Source of the DNA: a virus
Strand: one strand, 5' to 3'
Virus record (IMG/VR): IMGVR_UViG_3300044641_009149
Coordinates: 1-45,522 of that record
Length of the DNA stretch: 45,522 nt
Position 1 is the first letter of the stretch, and every line of letters begins with the position of its first letter. Of the stretch, positions 1 to 6,856 are shown one piece after another. Below the pieces are notes generated by a model that had not been told where the DNA came from, made no database searches, and was given only the letters and a program-made list of their open reading frames with translations. A program made the translations under genes and the position numbers.

Positions 1-2
1 TG

Positions 3-143
3 ATGGATATGTGTGATAGGATTGATCGTGGTGAAGAAAAGGTCTATCCACTTGATGAAGACTTTATGAATAGACTTAAAGACCTTACTGGCGATGAGGA
101 CACTTTGGAAACTGGTACACCAGAAGACACCGAAGAGTCTTGA
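3..143 (+). CDS. Hypothetical protein, possibly N-terminally cut by window edge
   Basis: The frame is open from the left edge to a TGA at 141-143. An ATG at 3 gives 46 residues, but the true start may lie outside the window. The product is acidic with no motif I recognise. The TGATG at the very start suggests stop/start overlap with an upstream gene, which is the usual arrangement in this region. Function unknown. Confidence 0.5.
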   Translation: MDMCDRIDRGEEKVYPLDEDFMNRLKDLTGDEDTLETGTPEDTEES

Positions 144-148
144 TGCCT

Positions 149-154
149 TATAAT
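149..154 (+). promoter_or_regulatory. TATAAT -10 element before the 176 gene
   Basis: A perfect TATAAT sits 21 nt before the ATG at 176, in the context TGATGCCTTATAATA. The same TGCCTTATA core recurs at 7061-7071 and 16879-16888, so this is probably one of the phage's early/middle promoters. I see no convincing -35 hexamer. Confidence 0.5.
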
Positions 155-175
155 ATCTTTATCTGAAACACCCCG

Positions 176-433
176 ATGACTCTCAAAGAGAAAAAGGCAC
201 TACTCAAACGACTTGAACAGACAGGCACAACCTGTATGGATTGTGGGCAAAAGTATGGTGTCTATTCAGTTGGTTGTTCATCTGTCTGGAATGGTAAGTG
301 TGGTGTGTGTGGGGAAGAGAAACAGGTGACTGAATCCCGTGATTTTGCTTACTTTATTACTGGTATTCGCAAACTGAAACTGGAGATTCAAAATGAGAAG
401 AGTAACAGTCAGACCCAAAAGCAAGAAGGCTAA
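176..433 (+). CDS. Small zinc-ribbon-like protein
   Basis: An 85-residue protein with two CxxC pairs, CMDCG near residue 20 and CGVCG near residue 42, separated by a Gly/Tyr/Ser/Trp-rich stretch. This spacing is typical of a zinc ribbon, so it probably binds one zinc ion. I recall similar small proteins as conserved hypotheticals in phages. The C-terminal third is basic and polar. It follows the TATAAT at 149 and overlaps the next gene by 41 nt. A nucleic-acid or protein binding role is inference only. Confidence 0.75.
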   Translation: MTLKEKKALLKRLEQTGTTCMDCGQKYGVYSVGCSSVWNGKCGVCGEEKQVTESRDFAYFITGIRKLKLEIQNEKSNSQTQKQEG

Positions 434-587
434 GAACCGCCTTGCGAATATGATGGACAACAACCCTATCTGTATTGTGGAGCAGGATAAGGGTGATGGT
501 ATGCTGTTTCTCGCATCAGAGAACCAGAAATACTTCTTCTGGGTGAATATCAACGACTTCTGGGAATGTGATTGGGAGGTGCTCTAA
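393..587 (+). CDS. Conserved phage hypothetical protein
   Basis: 64 residues: a Lys/Arg-rich N-terminus (residues 1-18) followed by a compact segment reading CIVEQDKGDGMLFLASEN. The pattern resembles a family I recall from cyanophages. The function is unknown; the basic N-terminus could contact nucleic acid. The ATG at 393 lies inside the previous gene, and the stop overlaps the next ATG as TAATG, so translation is probably coupled. Confidence 0.75.
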   Translation: MRRVTVRPKSKKAKNRLANMMDNNPICIVEQDKGDGMLFLASENQKYFFWVNINDFWECDWEVL

Positions 588-763
588 TGAACTACCTATG
601 CTTTGTTGATGGTCTTTTAGAATACGCCAGCACTTCTGAAAGTAGCTTTGCTCACTATCAACTAATGTATGCTGAAGAACACCGTGATGCTGATGTTCAG
701 TATCTCACACTGACTGATGAAGAGTATGCTAACCTATTTCCTGTGGAGGAGGATGCCTTATGA
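587..763 (+). CDS. Small acidic hypothetical protein
   Basis: 58 residues, acidic, with no recognised domain. I chose the ATG at 587 because it overlaps the previous stop (TAATG) and follows a GGGAGGT ribosome site at 574-580. A TTG start 15 nt upstream would bury that site. The stop overlaps the next ATG (ATGA). Confidence 0.65.
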   Translation: MNYLCFVDGLLEYASTSESSFAHYQLMYAEEHRDADVQYLTLTDEEYANLFPVEEDAL

Positions 764-1218
764 TTGAAGATTTCAAAGTAAAATTGATTGGTAATTATTC
801 TAACCAACAGCAAGCATTTAACAGTCCACCACTTTGGGCACATATTCATATTAAATTTGAAGAACTTCCTGACGGAATGTTATACTCAAAGAGTTGGTAT
901 GATATTGATGGGGAAGAAAAACCTTATCGGGCAACAACATTGGAATTATCCGTGTCTGGTGAGAATGTTATTATGACACCTTATAATAATCTTACAAATA
1001 CCAAATCTTGTGAGATTGTTTTTGAGTATGTAAATAACTCTTGGATTGGTATAAATGATAATTGTATCATACCCAAGAGAAATGCTTATGTCTCCACATT
1101 TTTGAAGTTTGATGGTATTAATTACTATTCCAGAGATGCTGGATATGATATAGATTCAAATGAATTTCTCTGGGGTAAAACAAAACAAGATGGTGAATTT
1201 CACTTTATAAAACTATGA
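760..1218 (+). CDS. cpeT: CpeT/CpcT-like phycobiliprotein lyase (phage type)
   Basis: 152 residues. CpeT/CpcT proteins are lipocalin-like beta barrels that help attach bilin chromophores to phycobiliproteins, and marine cyanophages often carry a copy. Matching features are GNYSNQQQAF near the N-terminus, WAHIHIKF (residues 26-33), the YSKSWYD and PYRATTLEL strands, and the C-terminal GYDIDSNEFLWG followed by an EFHF strand. It is shorter than host CpeT (about 200 residues). A GGAGGA site precedes the ATG. In infection it would act on host phycoerythrin, altering light harvesting. The assignment is by motif memory, so a distant or altered activity is possible. Confidence 0.72.
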   Translation: MIEDFKVKLIGNYSNQQQAFNSPPLWAHIHIKFEELPDGMLYSKSWYDIDGEEKPYRATTLELSVSGENVIMTPYNNLTNTKSCEIVFEYVNNSWIGINDNCIIPKRNAYVSTFLKFDGINYYSRDAGYDIDSNEFLWGKTKQDGEFHFIKL

Positions 1219-1352
1219 TTTACGAAATAAAAAAACAAGCAATTGATGAGTATCGTATAGATACGATTGAGGAACGACTTACTCGTATTGAAGATAAAGT
1301 TGATTTACTCATTACTCAACTTAAAATAGAGTTTTATAAGAAGAATGACTGA
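1215..1352 (+). CDS. Small coiled-coil hypothetical protein
   Basis: 45 residues, too short for usual ORF cut-offs. It is almost entirely a charged amphipathic helix with heptad-like spacing (IEERLTRIEDKVDLLITQL), suggesting a coiled-coil dimer. It starts in an ATGA overlap with cpeT and ends overlapping the next gene. Function unknown. Confidence 0.55.
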   Translation: MIYEIKKQAIDEYRIDTIEERLTRIEDKVDLLITQLKIEFYKKND

Positions 1353-1848
1353 ACACAATCTACCAGAACCTGATGATGCTCCGTGGTTAAATCTCACACC
1401 AGAAGAAGTAGAAGAACTCCGCAACAAAAAACACGAACTTACTGAATACGGCAAACAGAGGTTGAGAGAACTTATGAATAAGGACTTAATCTTTTATACA
1501 AACGGTAAAGAAACATCCCGTATGCCTCCTCCAACTCTTGAAACTCTTACTCTTGGAACCAAAGCACCTGAAATTAAACTTGAAATAGAAAAAACAATGG
1601 ATTGCGAACCATACCCAGATGAGATGTTTGAAGAAGCAGAGCGTCGTGAGAAACTAAATGCTGGTTTCAAACAAGATGCTGATGGTAATTGGTATCGTCC
1701 TACACTACAAGAACTCACCAGAAATGAGAGAATTGAACTTGCCGAAAAAGAGATTGCTTATATTGTAATGGGTGGGCAAGATGGGCGAGAGTATGCTAAC
1801 TCTATTGCTTTTATTCTTCAAGTGTTGGATAGTTTGAGAGATGAGTAG
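1345..1848 (+). CDS. Hypothetical acidic protein
   Basis: 167 residues, rich in Glu and Pro. The N-terminus carries LTPEEVEELRNKKHELTEYG, predicted helical; a proline-rich linker spans about residues 60-75; and residues 110-167 form a more compact domain containing DGNWYRPTLQEL. No catalytic motif is visible. It overlaps both neighbours, as in a translationally coupled chain. I do not recognise the family. Confidence 0.65.
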   Translation: MTEHNLPEPDDAPWLNLTPEEVEELRNKKHELTEYGKQRLRELMNKDLIFYTNGKETSRMPPPTLETLTLGTKAPEIKLEIEKTMDCEPYPDEMFEEAERREKLNAGFKQDADGNWYRPTLQELTRNERIELAEKEIAYIVMGGQDGREYANSIAFILQVLDSLRDE

Positions 1849-2026
1849 ATTTACTGAAAACCCAGATGAAATCGTGCTGAAAGATGTGGATTTGTTTCAC
1901 CTGGAAAGTATGAATGAACGCACTCTATGGGTGGGAGTTTATACCAAAGATGGTAAAATCTACCACTTGAATATTTCTGCTTATGGTGATAAACTGAGTT
2001 ATTGGTGGAGTGATGAAACGTCGTGA
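1841..2026 (+). CDS. Hypothetical protein
   Basis: 61 residues, predicted mainly beta: ERTLWVGVYTKDGKIYHLNISAYGDKL reads as three strands with turns. No known motif. It overlaps the previous gene by 8 nt and shares its stop with the GTG start of the next gene (GTGA). Confidence 0.55.
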   Translation: MSRFTENPDEIVLKDVDLFHLESMNERTLWVGVYTKDGKIYHLNISAYGDKLSYWWSDETS

Positions 2027-2376
2027 GATTTGAAAACCCAACAAAATGGGAACTCTTCCTTGATGGATTTCGTAATGTCCTGTATATTCTTGACTGTTAT
2101 AATGACGGTGATGAATGGGGATATGGTGAGTTCTGGGAGAGTTTGAGTATTGGTTGGTTTCAGGAATACATCTATCCTTATGATGACCCCTACAATATAA
2201 CTATCAGTCCAGAACGTAGGTTGAGATTAGGACAAGAACCAGAGAAGATTATTCTTTCGGCAGAATCTTATGATGAACTTGTGCGACGAATCAATGAACC
2301 ACAAGATCCTGCTGTGGTGGAAAGAATTAAAGAACTTATGAATCGTAAAGCACCTTGGGATGATAATGATGAATAA
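2023..2376 (+). CDS. Hypothetical protein with helical C-terminus
   Basis: 117 residues from a GTG start overlapping the preceding stop. Residues 1-75 are rich in Trp, Tyr, Asp and Gly. The last 40 residues (SYDELVRRINEPQDPAVVERIKELMNR) form two helices that loosely recall antitoxin C-termini, but no partner toxin is adjacent. I see no catalytic motif. Function unknown. Confidence 0.55.
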   Translation: MRFENPTKWELFLDGFRNVLYILDCYNDGDEWGYGEFWESLSIGWFQEYIYPYDDPYNITISPERRLRLGQEPEKIILSAESYDELVRRINEPQDPAVVERIKELMNRKAPWDDNDE

Positions 2377-2524
2377 GTATGCGGTGATCTTATCATCTCT
2401 TGTGGATGGTGCAACTGTAAAAATACAGTTTCTTGCAAATAGTGAGATGACTGCTCAGCAACTCACAACTTATTATAAATGTAAAAGTGCCACGATTAGT
2501 GATGTGGAGGTATTCCCATTATGA
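2369..2524 (+). CDS. Small hypothetical protein
   Basis: 51 residues from the ATG at 2369 (an in-frame ATG also lies at 2366). The start is nested in the end of the previous gene, and the stop overlaps the next ATG. The product looks like a small alpha/beta fold (AVILSSLVDGATVKIQFLA, then QQLTTYYK). No function recognised. Confidence 0.5.
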   Translation: MNKYAVILSSLVDGATVKIQFLANSEMTAQQLTTYYKCKSATISDVEVFPL

Positions 2525-2700
2525 CTGAAAAAGACAAGATATTCTATAACGTCTGGTGCTGTGCCTATCGTCGTAGGTATGCTGCGAAACTCAAACAAGA
2601 CTGGGAATTGTATAACCGTGAACACCAAACTTTGCTGATGTGCCTTAAAATAGCAAAGTGGGTAACATTTGAATCTGAAAAACCTCATTATCTGAAATGA
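2521..2700 (+). CDS. Small basic hypothetical protein
   Basis: 59 residues, rich in Lys, Arg, Tyr and Cys (WCCAYRRRYAAKLKQDWELY). Coupled to its neighbours by ATGA overlaps at both ends, which supports it as a real gene. Function unknown; the helix with an RRR cluster could bind nucleic acid or membrane. Confidence 0.5.
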   Translation: MTEKDKIFYNVWCCAYRRRYAAKLKQDWELYNREHQTLLMCLKIAKWVTFESEKPHYLK

Positions 2701-2912
2701 CTCAACTTATTGACTCCTCATCACCAGAATACTTTAAACAAACATCTGATAAACCTTATGATCGCCACGATTATAAGTTAGTTTATGAAGATGGTAAAGA
2801 GGTCATCTTTGATAACTATGAGGATGTTCAACTCACCTGGTTTCAAAATGGTGGGCACTTTTTGAGTCACGTTGAAGTATTAGACAAAAAGAAAAGTAAG
2901 GGATTTGGATAG
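2697..2912 (+). CDS. Hypothetical protein, YKLVYxDG family copy 1
   Basis: 71 residues. The core DYKLVYEDGKEVIFDNYEDVQLTWFQ has a counterpart in the next gene (YKLVYKDGNETRKCYFQSED), so the two look like tandem paralogues. The fold is probably a small beta sheet. Start by ATGA overlap. Function unknown. Confidence 0.6.
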   Translation: MTQLIDSSSPEYFKQTSDKPYDRHDYKLVYEDGKEVIFDNYEDVQLTWFQNGGHFLSHVEVLDKKKSKGFG

Positions 2913-2913
2913 G

Positions 2914-2942
2914 TTGACAAATCACTTGAATTGATGTAAACT
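2914..2942 (+). promoter_or_regulatory. Sigma70-like promoter TTGACA-N17-TAAACT
   Basis: A perfect -35 TTGACA (2914-2919) lies 17 nt before TAAACT (2937-2942), in the short gap between two paralogous small genes. It would drive the gene at 2955. The -10 is imperfect, so strength is uncertain. Confidence 0.5.
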
Positions 2943-2954
2943 CAAAATGTTGAA

Positions 2955-3146
2955 ATGACTAATCTGATGGATTATACAGAAGAATTTCCGTTTGACCAGT
3001 TTCCTTACAAATTAGTTTATAAAGACGGAAATGAAACCCGTAAGTGCTATTTTCAATCTGAAGACCATCGTAAAAAGCATATCGATCGATATAGTTTGAA
3101 AAAGAAAGACATCAAATTGAGTTACAAATATGAAGATACTCATTAA
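2955..3146 (+). CDS. Hypothetical protein, YKLVYxDG family copy 2
   Basis: 63 residues, paralogous to the gene at 2697 through the shared YKLVYxDG core. The C-terminal half is strongly basic (HRKKHIDRYSLKKKDIKLSYK). It has its own predicted promoter and overlaps the following oxygenase gene by 17 nt. Function unknown. Confidence 0.6.
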   Translation: MTNLMDYTEEFPFDQFPYKLVYKDGNETRKCYFQSEDHRKKHIDRYSLKKKDIKLSYKYEDTH

Positions 3147-3717
3147 AGATAATTATTTCAAAGACCCAGATTCAATTAGAGAATTGGCACTTTCTTTGAA
3201 TGAGTATCGAGTCGATAATGAATTAATTATTCCTCCAATTGGTTGGAAAGGTCAAAGAACTTATCCTCTTCGCAATCTTAAAAATCAAACACTTGATGAG
3301 TGTGCCGAGGGCATTTACAAAATCTGTTATGATTACTTTGATTTTGAAAATTATATTGTTCCATATCTGAACAAAAAAATTGAAGAGTTGATGATTACAA
3401 CTTACTTTCATATCACTACCGAAAAAACCAGAGGCGCTTTTCCAGATTTTTGGCAAGATAGATTTCATAAAGATTTCGAAACTGCTGTTGCTGGCGTAGT
3501 TTATTTAACTCCTAATGCCCCTCTCAAAGCAGGAACTTCAATTCTAAATGGACCAGAAAATCAATTTGTAAATGTGGAGAATGTTTATAATCGGTTAGTT
3601 GCTTATGAGGGTACTAGAATTCATGCACTGTCTGATGTTTTTGGTGATTCAAAAGAAACTGGTCGAATGACATTTACTTTTTTTATACACGATTTAAATT
3701 TCCCCCCTGATGTCTAA
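3130..3717 (+). CDS. 2-oxoglutarate/Fe(II)-dependent oxygenase-like protein
   Basis: 195 residues. The Fe(II) triad and co-substrate Arg are visible in order: H113-x-D115 (FHKDFE), H165 (IHALSD) and R179 (GRMTFTFFI). They sit in the strand context expected of a double-stranded beta helix (AGVVYLTPNAPLKAGTSI between them). Members of this superfamily hydroxylate proteins, nucleic acids or small molecules using 2-oxoglutarate and O2. Cyanophages commonly carry several, with unknown substrates. The N-terminus MKILIKDNYFKDPDSIRELAL is typical of the phage subgroup. It overlaps the previous gene. Confidence 0.8.
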   Translation: MKILIKDNYFKDPDSIRELALSLNEYRVDNELIIPPIGWKGQRTYPLRNLKNQTLDECAEGIYKICYDYFDFENYIVPYLNKKIEELMITTYFHITTEKTRGAFPDFWQDRFHKDFETAVAGVVYLTPNAPLKAGTSILNGPENQFVNVENVYNRLVAYEGTRIHALSDVFGDSKETGRMTFTFFIHDLNFPPDV

Positions 3718-3877
3718 AAACTCTGATTATCCATATCACGTATTAGATCCTACCACACCTTGGTATGAGTGGTTGTGTTATTGTGAAATCTGCTATCAAT
3801 TAAATGTCCAGGGGCAACCAAACTGGAATCGTTTTATGCGATATAGAAACTATTTGAAAGAGGTTGGTGTATTATGA
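3710..3877 (+). CDS. Small hypothetical protein, Cys/Trp/Tyr-rich
   Basis: 55 residues. It starts within the end of the oxygenase gene and ends ATGA-coupled to the next. It contains WLCYCEICYQ (three Cys in six residues) plus Trp/Arg-rich flanks; the Cys cluster could bind metal, but there is no second CxxC pair. Function unknown. Confidence 0.5.
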   Translation: MSKNSDYPYHVLDPTTPWYEWLCYCEICYQLNVQGQPNWNRFMRYRNYLKEVGVL

Positions 3878-4089
3878 GTGATTCATATTGGTTTCATAAG
3901 AAGTGGGGACTTAAACCAGAAGTTCCTATGGATGAAGTATATGAAAGACTTGCTGCTCTTGAGGATAAAGTCAGCAAACTAGAGGAAGAAAACGTAGAAC
4001 TAACAAATGAAATTTATCGTCTTGAGAATTCTCTTGACGCCCGTATAGATATTCTTGCCGAACACTGTAGGATTAATTACGATGTATGA
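3874..4089 (+). CDS. Coiled-coil hypothetical protein
   Basis: 71 residues. About residues 22-60 form a clear heptad coiled coil (VYERLAALEDKVSKLEEENV and onward), probably giving a dimer or trimer. No enzymatic motif. Coupled by ATGA to its upstream neighbour; role unknown. Confidence 0.6.
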   Translation: MSDSYWFHKKWGLKPEVPMDEVYERLAALEDKVSKLEEENVELTNEIYRLENSLDARIDILAEHCRINYDV

Positions 4090-4267
4090 TTTAGACTGTT
4101 TTGAAAAAGCACTCGCACACTTTGGAACAAGAATGGAAATTATTATTGGTCTAGAAATAGGTGGTAAATTTGATGCAGATAGTGCCTACAAAATGATCAA
4201 GGAAGAACTGAAACAACTTAAAAAAATTCGTAAGAAACACAAGGATACTGACTGCGATGAATGCTGA
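4082..4267 (+). CDS. Small helical hypothetical protein
   Basis: 61 residues from the ATG at 4082, chosen over an upstream TTG because it overlaps the preceding stop closely. The C-terminus is strongly basic then acidic (LKQLKKIRKKHKDTDCDEC), with two Cys three residues apart. Function unknown. Confidence 0.55.
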   Translation: MYDLDCFEKALAHFGTRMEIIIGLEIGGKFDADSAYKMIKEELKQLKKIRKKHKDTDCDEC

Positions 4268-4418
4268 TAGTCTTAAGATAACACAAAATGAAGATGGGTC
4301 TTATACAATGGGATGGGACAAGGAAGACCCAAATTGGTCTTGGTTGAATGGGTTGACTTCCAAGGAGATTCAGGTTATTATGGAACAAGCAATCAAGGAT
4401 TATCTCAATGACCTCTGA
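4257..4418 (+). CDS. Small hypothetical protein
   Basis: 53 residues, missed by length cut-offs but overlapping both neighbours in the style of this operon. The segment DGSYTMGWDKEDPNW followed by a terminal helix (SKEIQVIMEQAIKDYL) resembles small proteins I recall from other phages. Function unknown. Confidence 0.6.
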   Translation: MNADSLKITQNEDGSYTMGWDKEDPNWSWLNGLTSKEIQVIMEQAIKDYLNDL

Positions 4419-4992
4419 TTACAAAAAGTATTCGCTTGAAAAACTTCAAGAGTGGGTTCACGATGCGATGAATAGTGATGCTTCACCGCACGAAATTTAT
4501 TCTGCGATCCGTGAAGCAGTTCGTGAAGATTATTATTATCATAAAGATTGTATTAGTCGTGCTTCTGGACTTCTGGAACTTTTGAGTGGTCATCGTCCCG
4601 TAGAAGATATTTCAATTCTTCAATGTGATAAAGACGATAAATCTCCAGAGTGTCAAAAATCCTGGAATGATTTCTGGGAAGAGAATTATTACCCAGAAGA
4701 ATATCAAAAACATACCACAAATAATATCAATCTTCAAAAAGAAGTTGAAGAAGTTCGTAAAGCGGGTGGATATGAATGGACCCCAGAAGTAAAAAAAGAT
4801 AAAGTAAAAAAGTGGGTTCTTCCTGTTGAAGAGGTCAGAGATGAAGACACTGATGAAGATATTTACTGCGTAACATTCCCCGATGATCTTCTAGAAGCAG
4901 CAAATCTGAAAGAAGGTGATATTGTTGAGTGGGTGAATCAGGGTGATGATTCTTATCTTTTGCAAAAACACACTGAAAGGTTTAGATTTTAA
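4408..4992 (+). CDS. Conserved cyanophage protein with AbrB-like C-terminus
   Basis: 194 residues in two parts. Residues 1-100 are helical and contain SPHEIYSAIREAV and CDKDDKSPECQKSWNDFWEE, a pattern I recall from conserved cyanophage hypotheticals. Residues 145-190 (EDIYCVTFPDDLLEAANLKE, then GDIVEWV) fit the swapped-hairpin AbrB/MazE DNA-binding fold: strand, helix-like turn, GD turn, strand. A regulatory, DNA-binding role is inferred from that segment only. A second AbrB-like protein is at 19211. Confidence 0.7.
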   Translation: MTSDYKKYSLEKLQEWVHDAMNSDASPHEIYSAIREAVREDYYYHKDCISRASGLLELLSGHRPVEDISILQCDKDDKSPECQKSWNDFWEENYYPEEYQKHTTNNINLQKEVEEVRKAGGYEWTPEVKKDKVKKWVLPVEEVRDEDTDEDIYCVTFPDDLLEAANLKEGDIVEWVNQGDDSYLLQKHTERFRF

Positions 4993-4995
4993 GTG

Positions 4996-5232
4996 ATGTA
5001 TGGTCTTGAATTTATCGCTCCATTTATTGCTGGGCTTTGTTTTGATAATTTTATGAAAATGCAGGGAGAACTCTGCAACTTTAGAGATTCACAACCACAA
5101 GCAATGAAATACTATCAACCAAGTCCAGAAGATGCCTGCTATCGTGATGGTATCTTCTATCCACGATGTAAAGACCTTGAAAATCCAGAGGTATTACGTT
5201 ATCATAATTTATTGAAAGGAGAAATTAAGTAA
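4996..5232 (+). CDS. Conserved hypothetical protein with hydrophobic N-terminus
   Basis: 78 residues. The N-terminal segment GLEFIAPFIAGLCF is hydrophobic enough for a signal anchor, though short. The rest is polar with an ACYRDGIFYPRC motif holding two Cys. It starts directly after the preceding stop; an in-frame GTG at 4993 is the alternative start. It ends TAATG-coupled to the next gene. Role unknown, possibly membrane-associated. Confidence 0.65.
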   Translation: MYGLEFIAPFIAGLCFDNFMKMQGELCNFRDSQPQAMKYYQPSPEDACYRDGIFYPRCKDLENPEVLRYHNLLKGEIK

Positions 5233-5462
5233 TGGCACTATCACAATCAGTAGAAGAATCTTTGAAGGAAGCGGAACAATCTCTGCGTAATGCTCTTTCA
5301 TATGCTGCGCGTCAAGAACGTCCAATGGTTTGTAGTGTGATTGCAGATCTTATTCATCGTATTGAAACACTTCAAACAACTGATTCTCTTCTTGATAAAT
5401 TAGAAAACCGTAAACCAGGTGACTCTGGATTCTTTGGAACATTTTTTGGGAAAGATGACTGA
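5232..5462 (+). CDS. Conserved hypothetical protein, helical
   Basis: 76 residues: a helix pair (SLKEAEQSLRNALSYAAR, then VCSVIADLIHRIETL) and a Gly/Phe-rich tail. It resembles small proteins I recall from cyanophages, of unknown function. An AAAGGAG site at 5216-5222 and a TAATG overlap support the start. Confidence 0.65.
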   Translation: MALSQSVEESLKEAEQSLRNALSYAARQERPMVCSVIADLIHRIETLQTTDSLLDKLENRKPGDSGFFGTFFGKDD

Positions 5463-5802
5463 AAGAAAAAACTCTTGGCAAGAATGGTGGGATTCTGATG
5501 CTTGTAAGCAACTTCAAAAAGCAAATGAAGAGGCAAAGCAACGAGCAGTAGGAAAGTATTTTATGCTTTCTGAATCGGATAAGCTTGATATGCTCCAAGC
5601 AATCTGCTATATTATGTGTAAGGCAGAAAGTGAAGGAACGAGCCATCGTGGTCTTCAAGATGCTCTAGGTGTTTATCCTGCTGGTTTCTGGATTGATCAC
5701 CTGATGGATGTACATAATGCTCTCTGGGGATATTATCACGATAAGAAGAGGGAGAAGGATTTGCAAGATGATCTTGATGCACTTGACGACTTCATTAAGT
5801 AA
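5455..5802 (+). CDS. Hypothetical protein
   Basis: 115 residues from the ATG at 5455, which overlaps the previous stop; an upstream TTG would extend far into that gene. Mostly helical and charged, with Trp-rich segments (WQEWWDSDAC) and a central hydrophobic helix containing MLQAICYIMCKAESEG. No known motif. It closes the first packed cluster; an 84-nt gap follows. Confidence 0.65.
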   Translation: MTERKNSWQEWWDSDACKQLQKANEEAKQRAVGKYFMLSESDKLDMLQAICYIMCKAESEGTSHRGLQDALGVYPAGFWIDHLMDVHNALWGYYHDKKREKDLQDDLDALDDFIK

Positions 5803-5886
5803 TGTAACCCAATCCCGAAGAAAATATTAAACTTCTAGATAGTAATGTATTGAAATGCTAATATTGGGACACACCGCAAAAAACCT

Positions 5887-6063
5887 ATGACTCTAGCAAA
5901 AACTGGACCTGAAATTCTTACAAAAGAAGAATGGAGCGAACTTATAGCACTGAAAGATGCAATTACATATGCTCCGCAGACAGTTTCTGCCGAAAAAATG
6001 GAAAAATTCACTGAATTGATGGTTCGTTCTCTTGAAGGTAAAGAGGATAACTCACCAAAATAA
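5887..6063 (+). CDS. Small hypothetical protein
   Basis: 58 residues, below the usual length cut-off. The sequence (GPEILTKEEWSELIALKDAI) looks like a helical protein with normal codon use. The 84-nt gap before it contains TAATAT at 5859-5864, a possible -10, but no clear -35. Function unknown. Confidence 0.5.
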   Translation: MTLAKTGPEILTKEEWSELIALKDAITYAPQTVSAEKMEKFTELMVRSLEGKEDNSPK

Positions 6064-6066
6064 ATA
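6059..6066 (+). promoter_or_regulatory. T4-like late-promoter motif (AATAAATA) before CP12
   Basis: AATAAATA overlaps the stop of the previous gene, 21 nt before the CP12 ATG. It matches the T4-type late promoter core (TATAAATA) seen before the structural genes here, with one change. It may be chance in AT-rich DNA. Confidence 0.4.
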
Positions 6067-6086
6067 TATCATCACGTTACAAAACT

Positions 6087-6299
6087 ATGGATAACATCGA
6101 TCAACATATTCAGAAGGACGAGGACCTTTTGAGTGACCCAACTATTTCTCCACAATCAAGGAGACATACTGAAGAAGAACTAGAAGCACTTAAAACATAT
6201 AAAGAACACCATCCTGAAGACTCTCACGATCCTACACCACTGGAACTTTATTGTGATGCCAATCCTGATGCATTAGAGTGTAGAGTGTATGATGACTGA
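6087..6299 (+). CDS. cp12: CP12 Calvin-cycle regulator, phage type
   Basis: 70 residues. CP12 is an intrinsically disordered protein that, when its Cys pair is oxidised, ties GAPDH and phosphoribulokinase into an inactive complex and so slows the Calvin cycle. Many cyanophages carry it. The diagnostic C-terminal loop is intact: DPTPLELYC56 and EC65RVYDD, a C-x8-C pair followed by the acidic VYDD tail that inserts into GAPDH. The middle helix (HTEEELEALKTYKEHHPED) replaces the host core. I do not see the N-terminal Cys pair of plant CP12. Its role would be to divert host flux toward NADPH and nucleotide precursors. Confidence 0.85.
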   Translation: MDNIDQHIQKDEDLLSDPTISPQSRRHTEEELEALKTYKEHHPEDSHDPTPLELYCDANPDALECRVYDD

Positions 6300-6323
6300 G
6301 GACAGTTAGAAAACTGGCACACT

Positions 6324-6357
6324 GGGTCTCCTGGTTCGCTGGGAGACCCATTATAAT
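6324..6357 (+). promoter_or_regulatory. Hairpin plus TATAAT promoter cassette
   Basis: A perfect 8-bp stem GGGTCTCC / GGAGACCC (6324-6349) lies immediately before TATAAT (6352-6357). ACTGGCACA just upstream matches the right arm of the hairpin module repeated at 14.8-16.9 kb. The hairpin may end upstream transcripts while the promoter starts the 6383 gene. Confidence 0.55.
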
Positions 6358-6382
6358 ATGTGGGTAATCAACAAACGCCCCC

Positions 6383-6793
6383 ATGGCAACCCGCTCCCGC
6401 ATTGGTATCGAACTTCGTGATGGTTCCATCCTGTCTGCTTATCACCACTGGGATGGTTATCCCGAATGGTTGGGTCGTATTCTGACCACACATTACAACG
6501 CTCGCTCTCTTGCCGCCGAACTGATTGACGGTGGTGATATGAGTTCCTGCTGGACTGATGAGCGTTGGGATGATACTGGTGTGAAGGGTGTTTATGGTCC
6601 TCAATACTACTCTCAGCGTGGTGAGTTTATTGCTCCTCGCCATGATAAAGATCTCAATGAGTATCTGTGTAATGGGGAAGAGTATGCTTATCTCTTCACC
6701 AATGGTGAGTGGGTGTGCTACAGTCTCTATAATAACATTCATCCTGAAATTGTAAAGGAAGTTGAGATTCCTTCTGGTGCTCTTGCTGTGTGA
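6383..6793 (+). CDS. Conserved phage hypothetical protein (MATRSRIGIE family)
   Basis: 136 residues. The N-terminus MATRSRIGIELRDGSILSAY, then HHWDGYPEWLG and a GGDMS motif, matches a family I recall from many phages of diverse hosts. It looks like a small beta-rich single domain with conserved His, Trp and Asp. Function unknown. It has its own TATAAT promoter and lacks a Shine-Dalgarno site; GC content is higher than upstream. Confidence 0.8.
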   Translation: MATRSRIGIELRDGSILSAYHHWDGYPEWLGRILTTHYNARSLAAELIDGGDMSSCWTDERWDDTGVKGVYGPQYYSQRGEFIAPRHDKDLNEYLCNGEEYAYLFTNGEWVCYSLYNNIHPEIVKEVEIPSGALAV

Positions 6794-6856
6794 AAATATG
6801 AATTTGTATAGATACCTTTGGTATCGTTGAACTGGAAGTTATAAGGATTCTTTAAG

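Noticed and set aside
278-553. Minus-strand frame of 91 codons
   Set aside because: It lies opposite two coupled + strand genes with better start sites and motifs. All other minus-strand frames in the window were rejected for the same reason.
6301-6360. Possible tRNA T-arm (GGTTCGCT near 6333)
   Set aside because: The rest of a cloverleaf is missing. It is a simple hairpin before a TATAAT; no tRNA was found elsewhere either.
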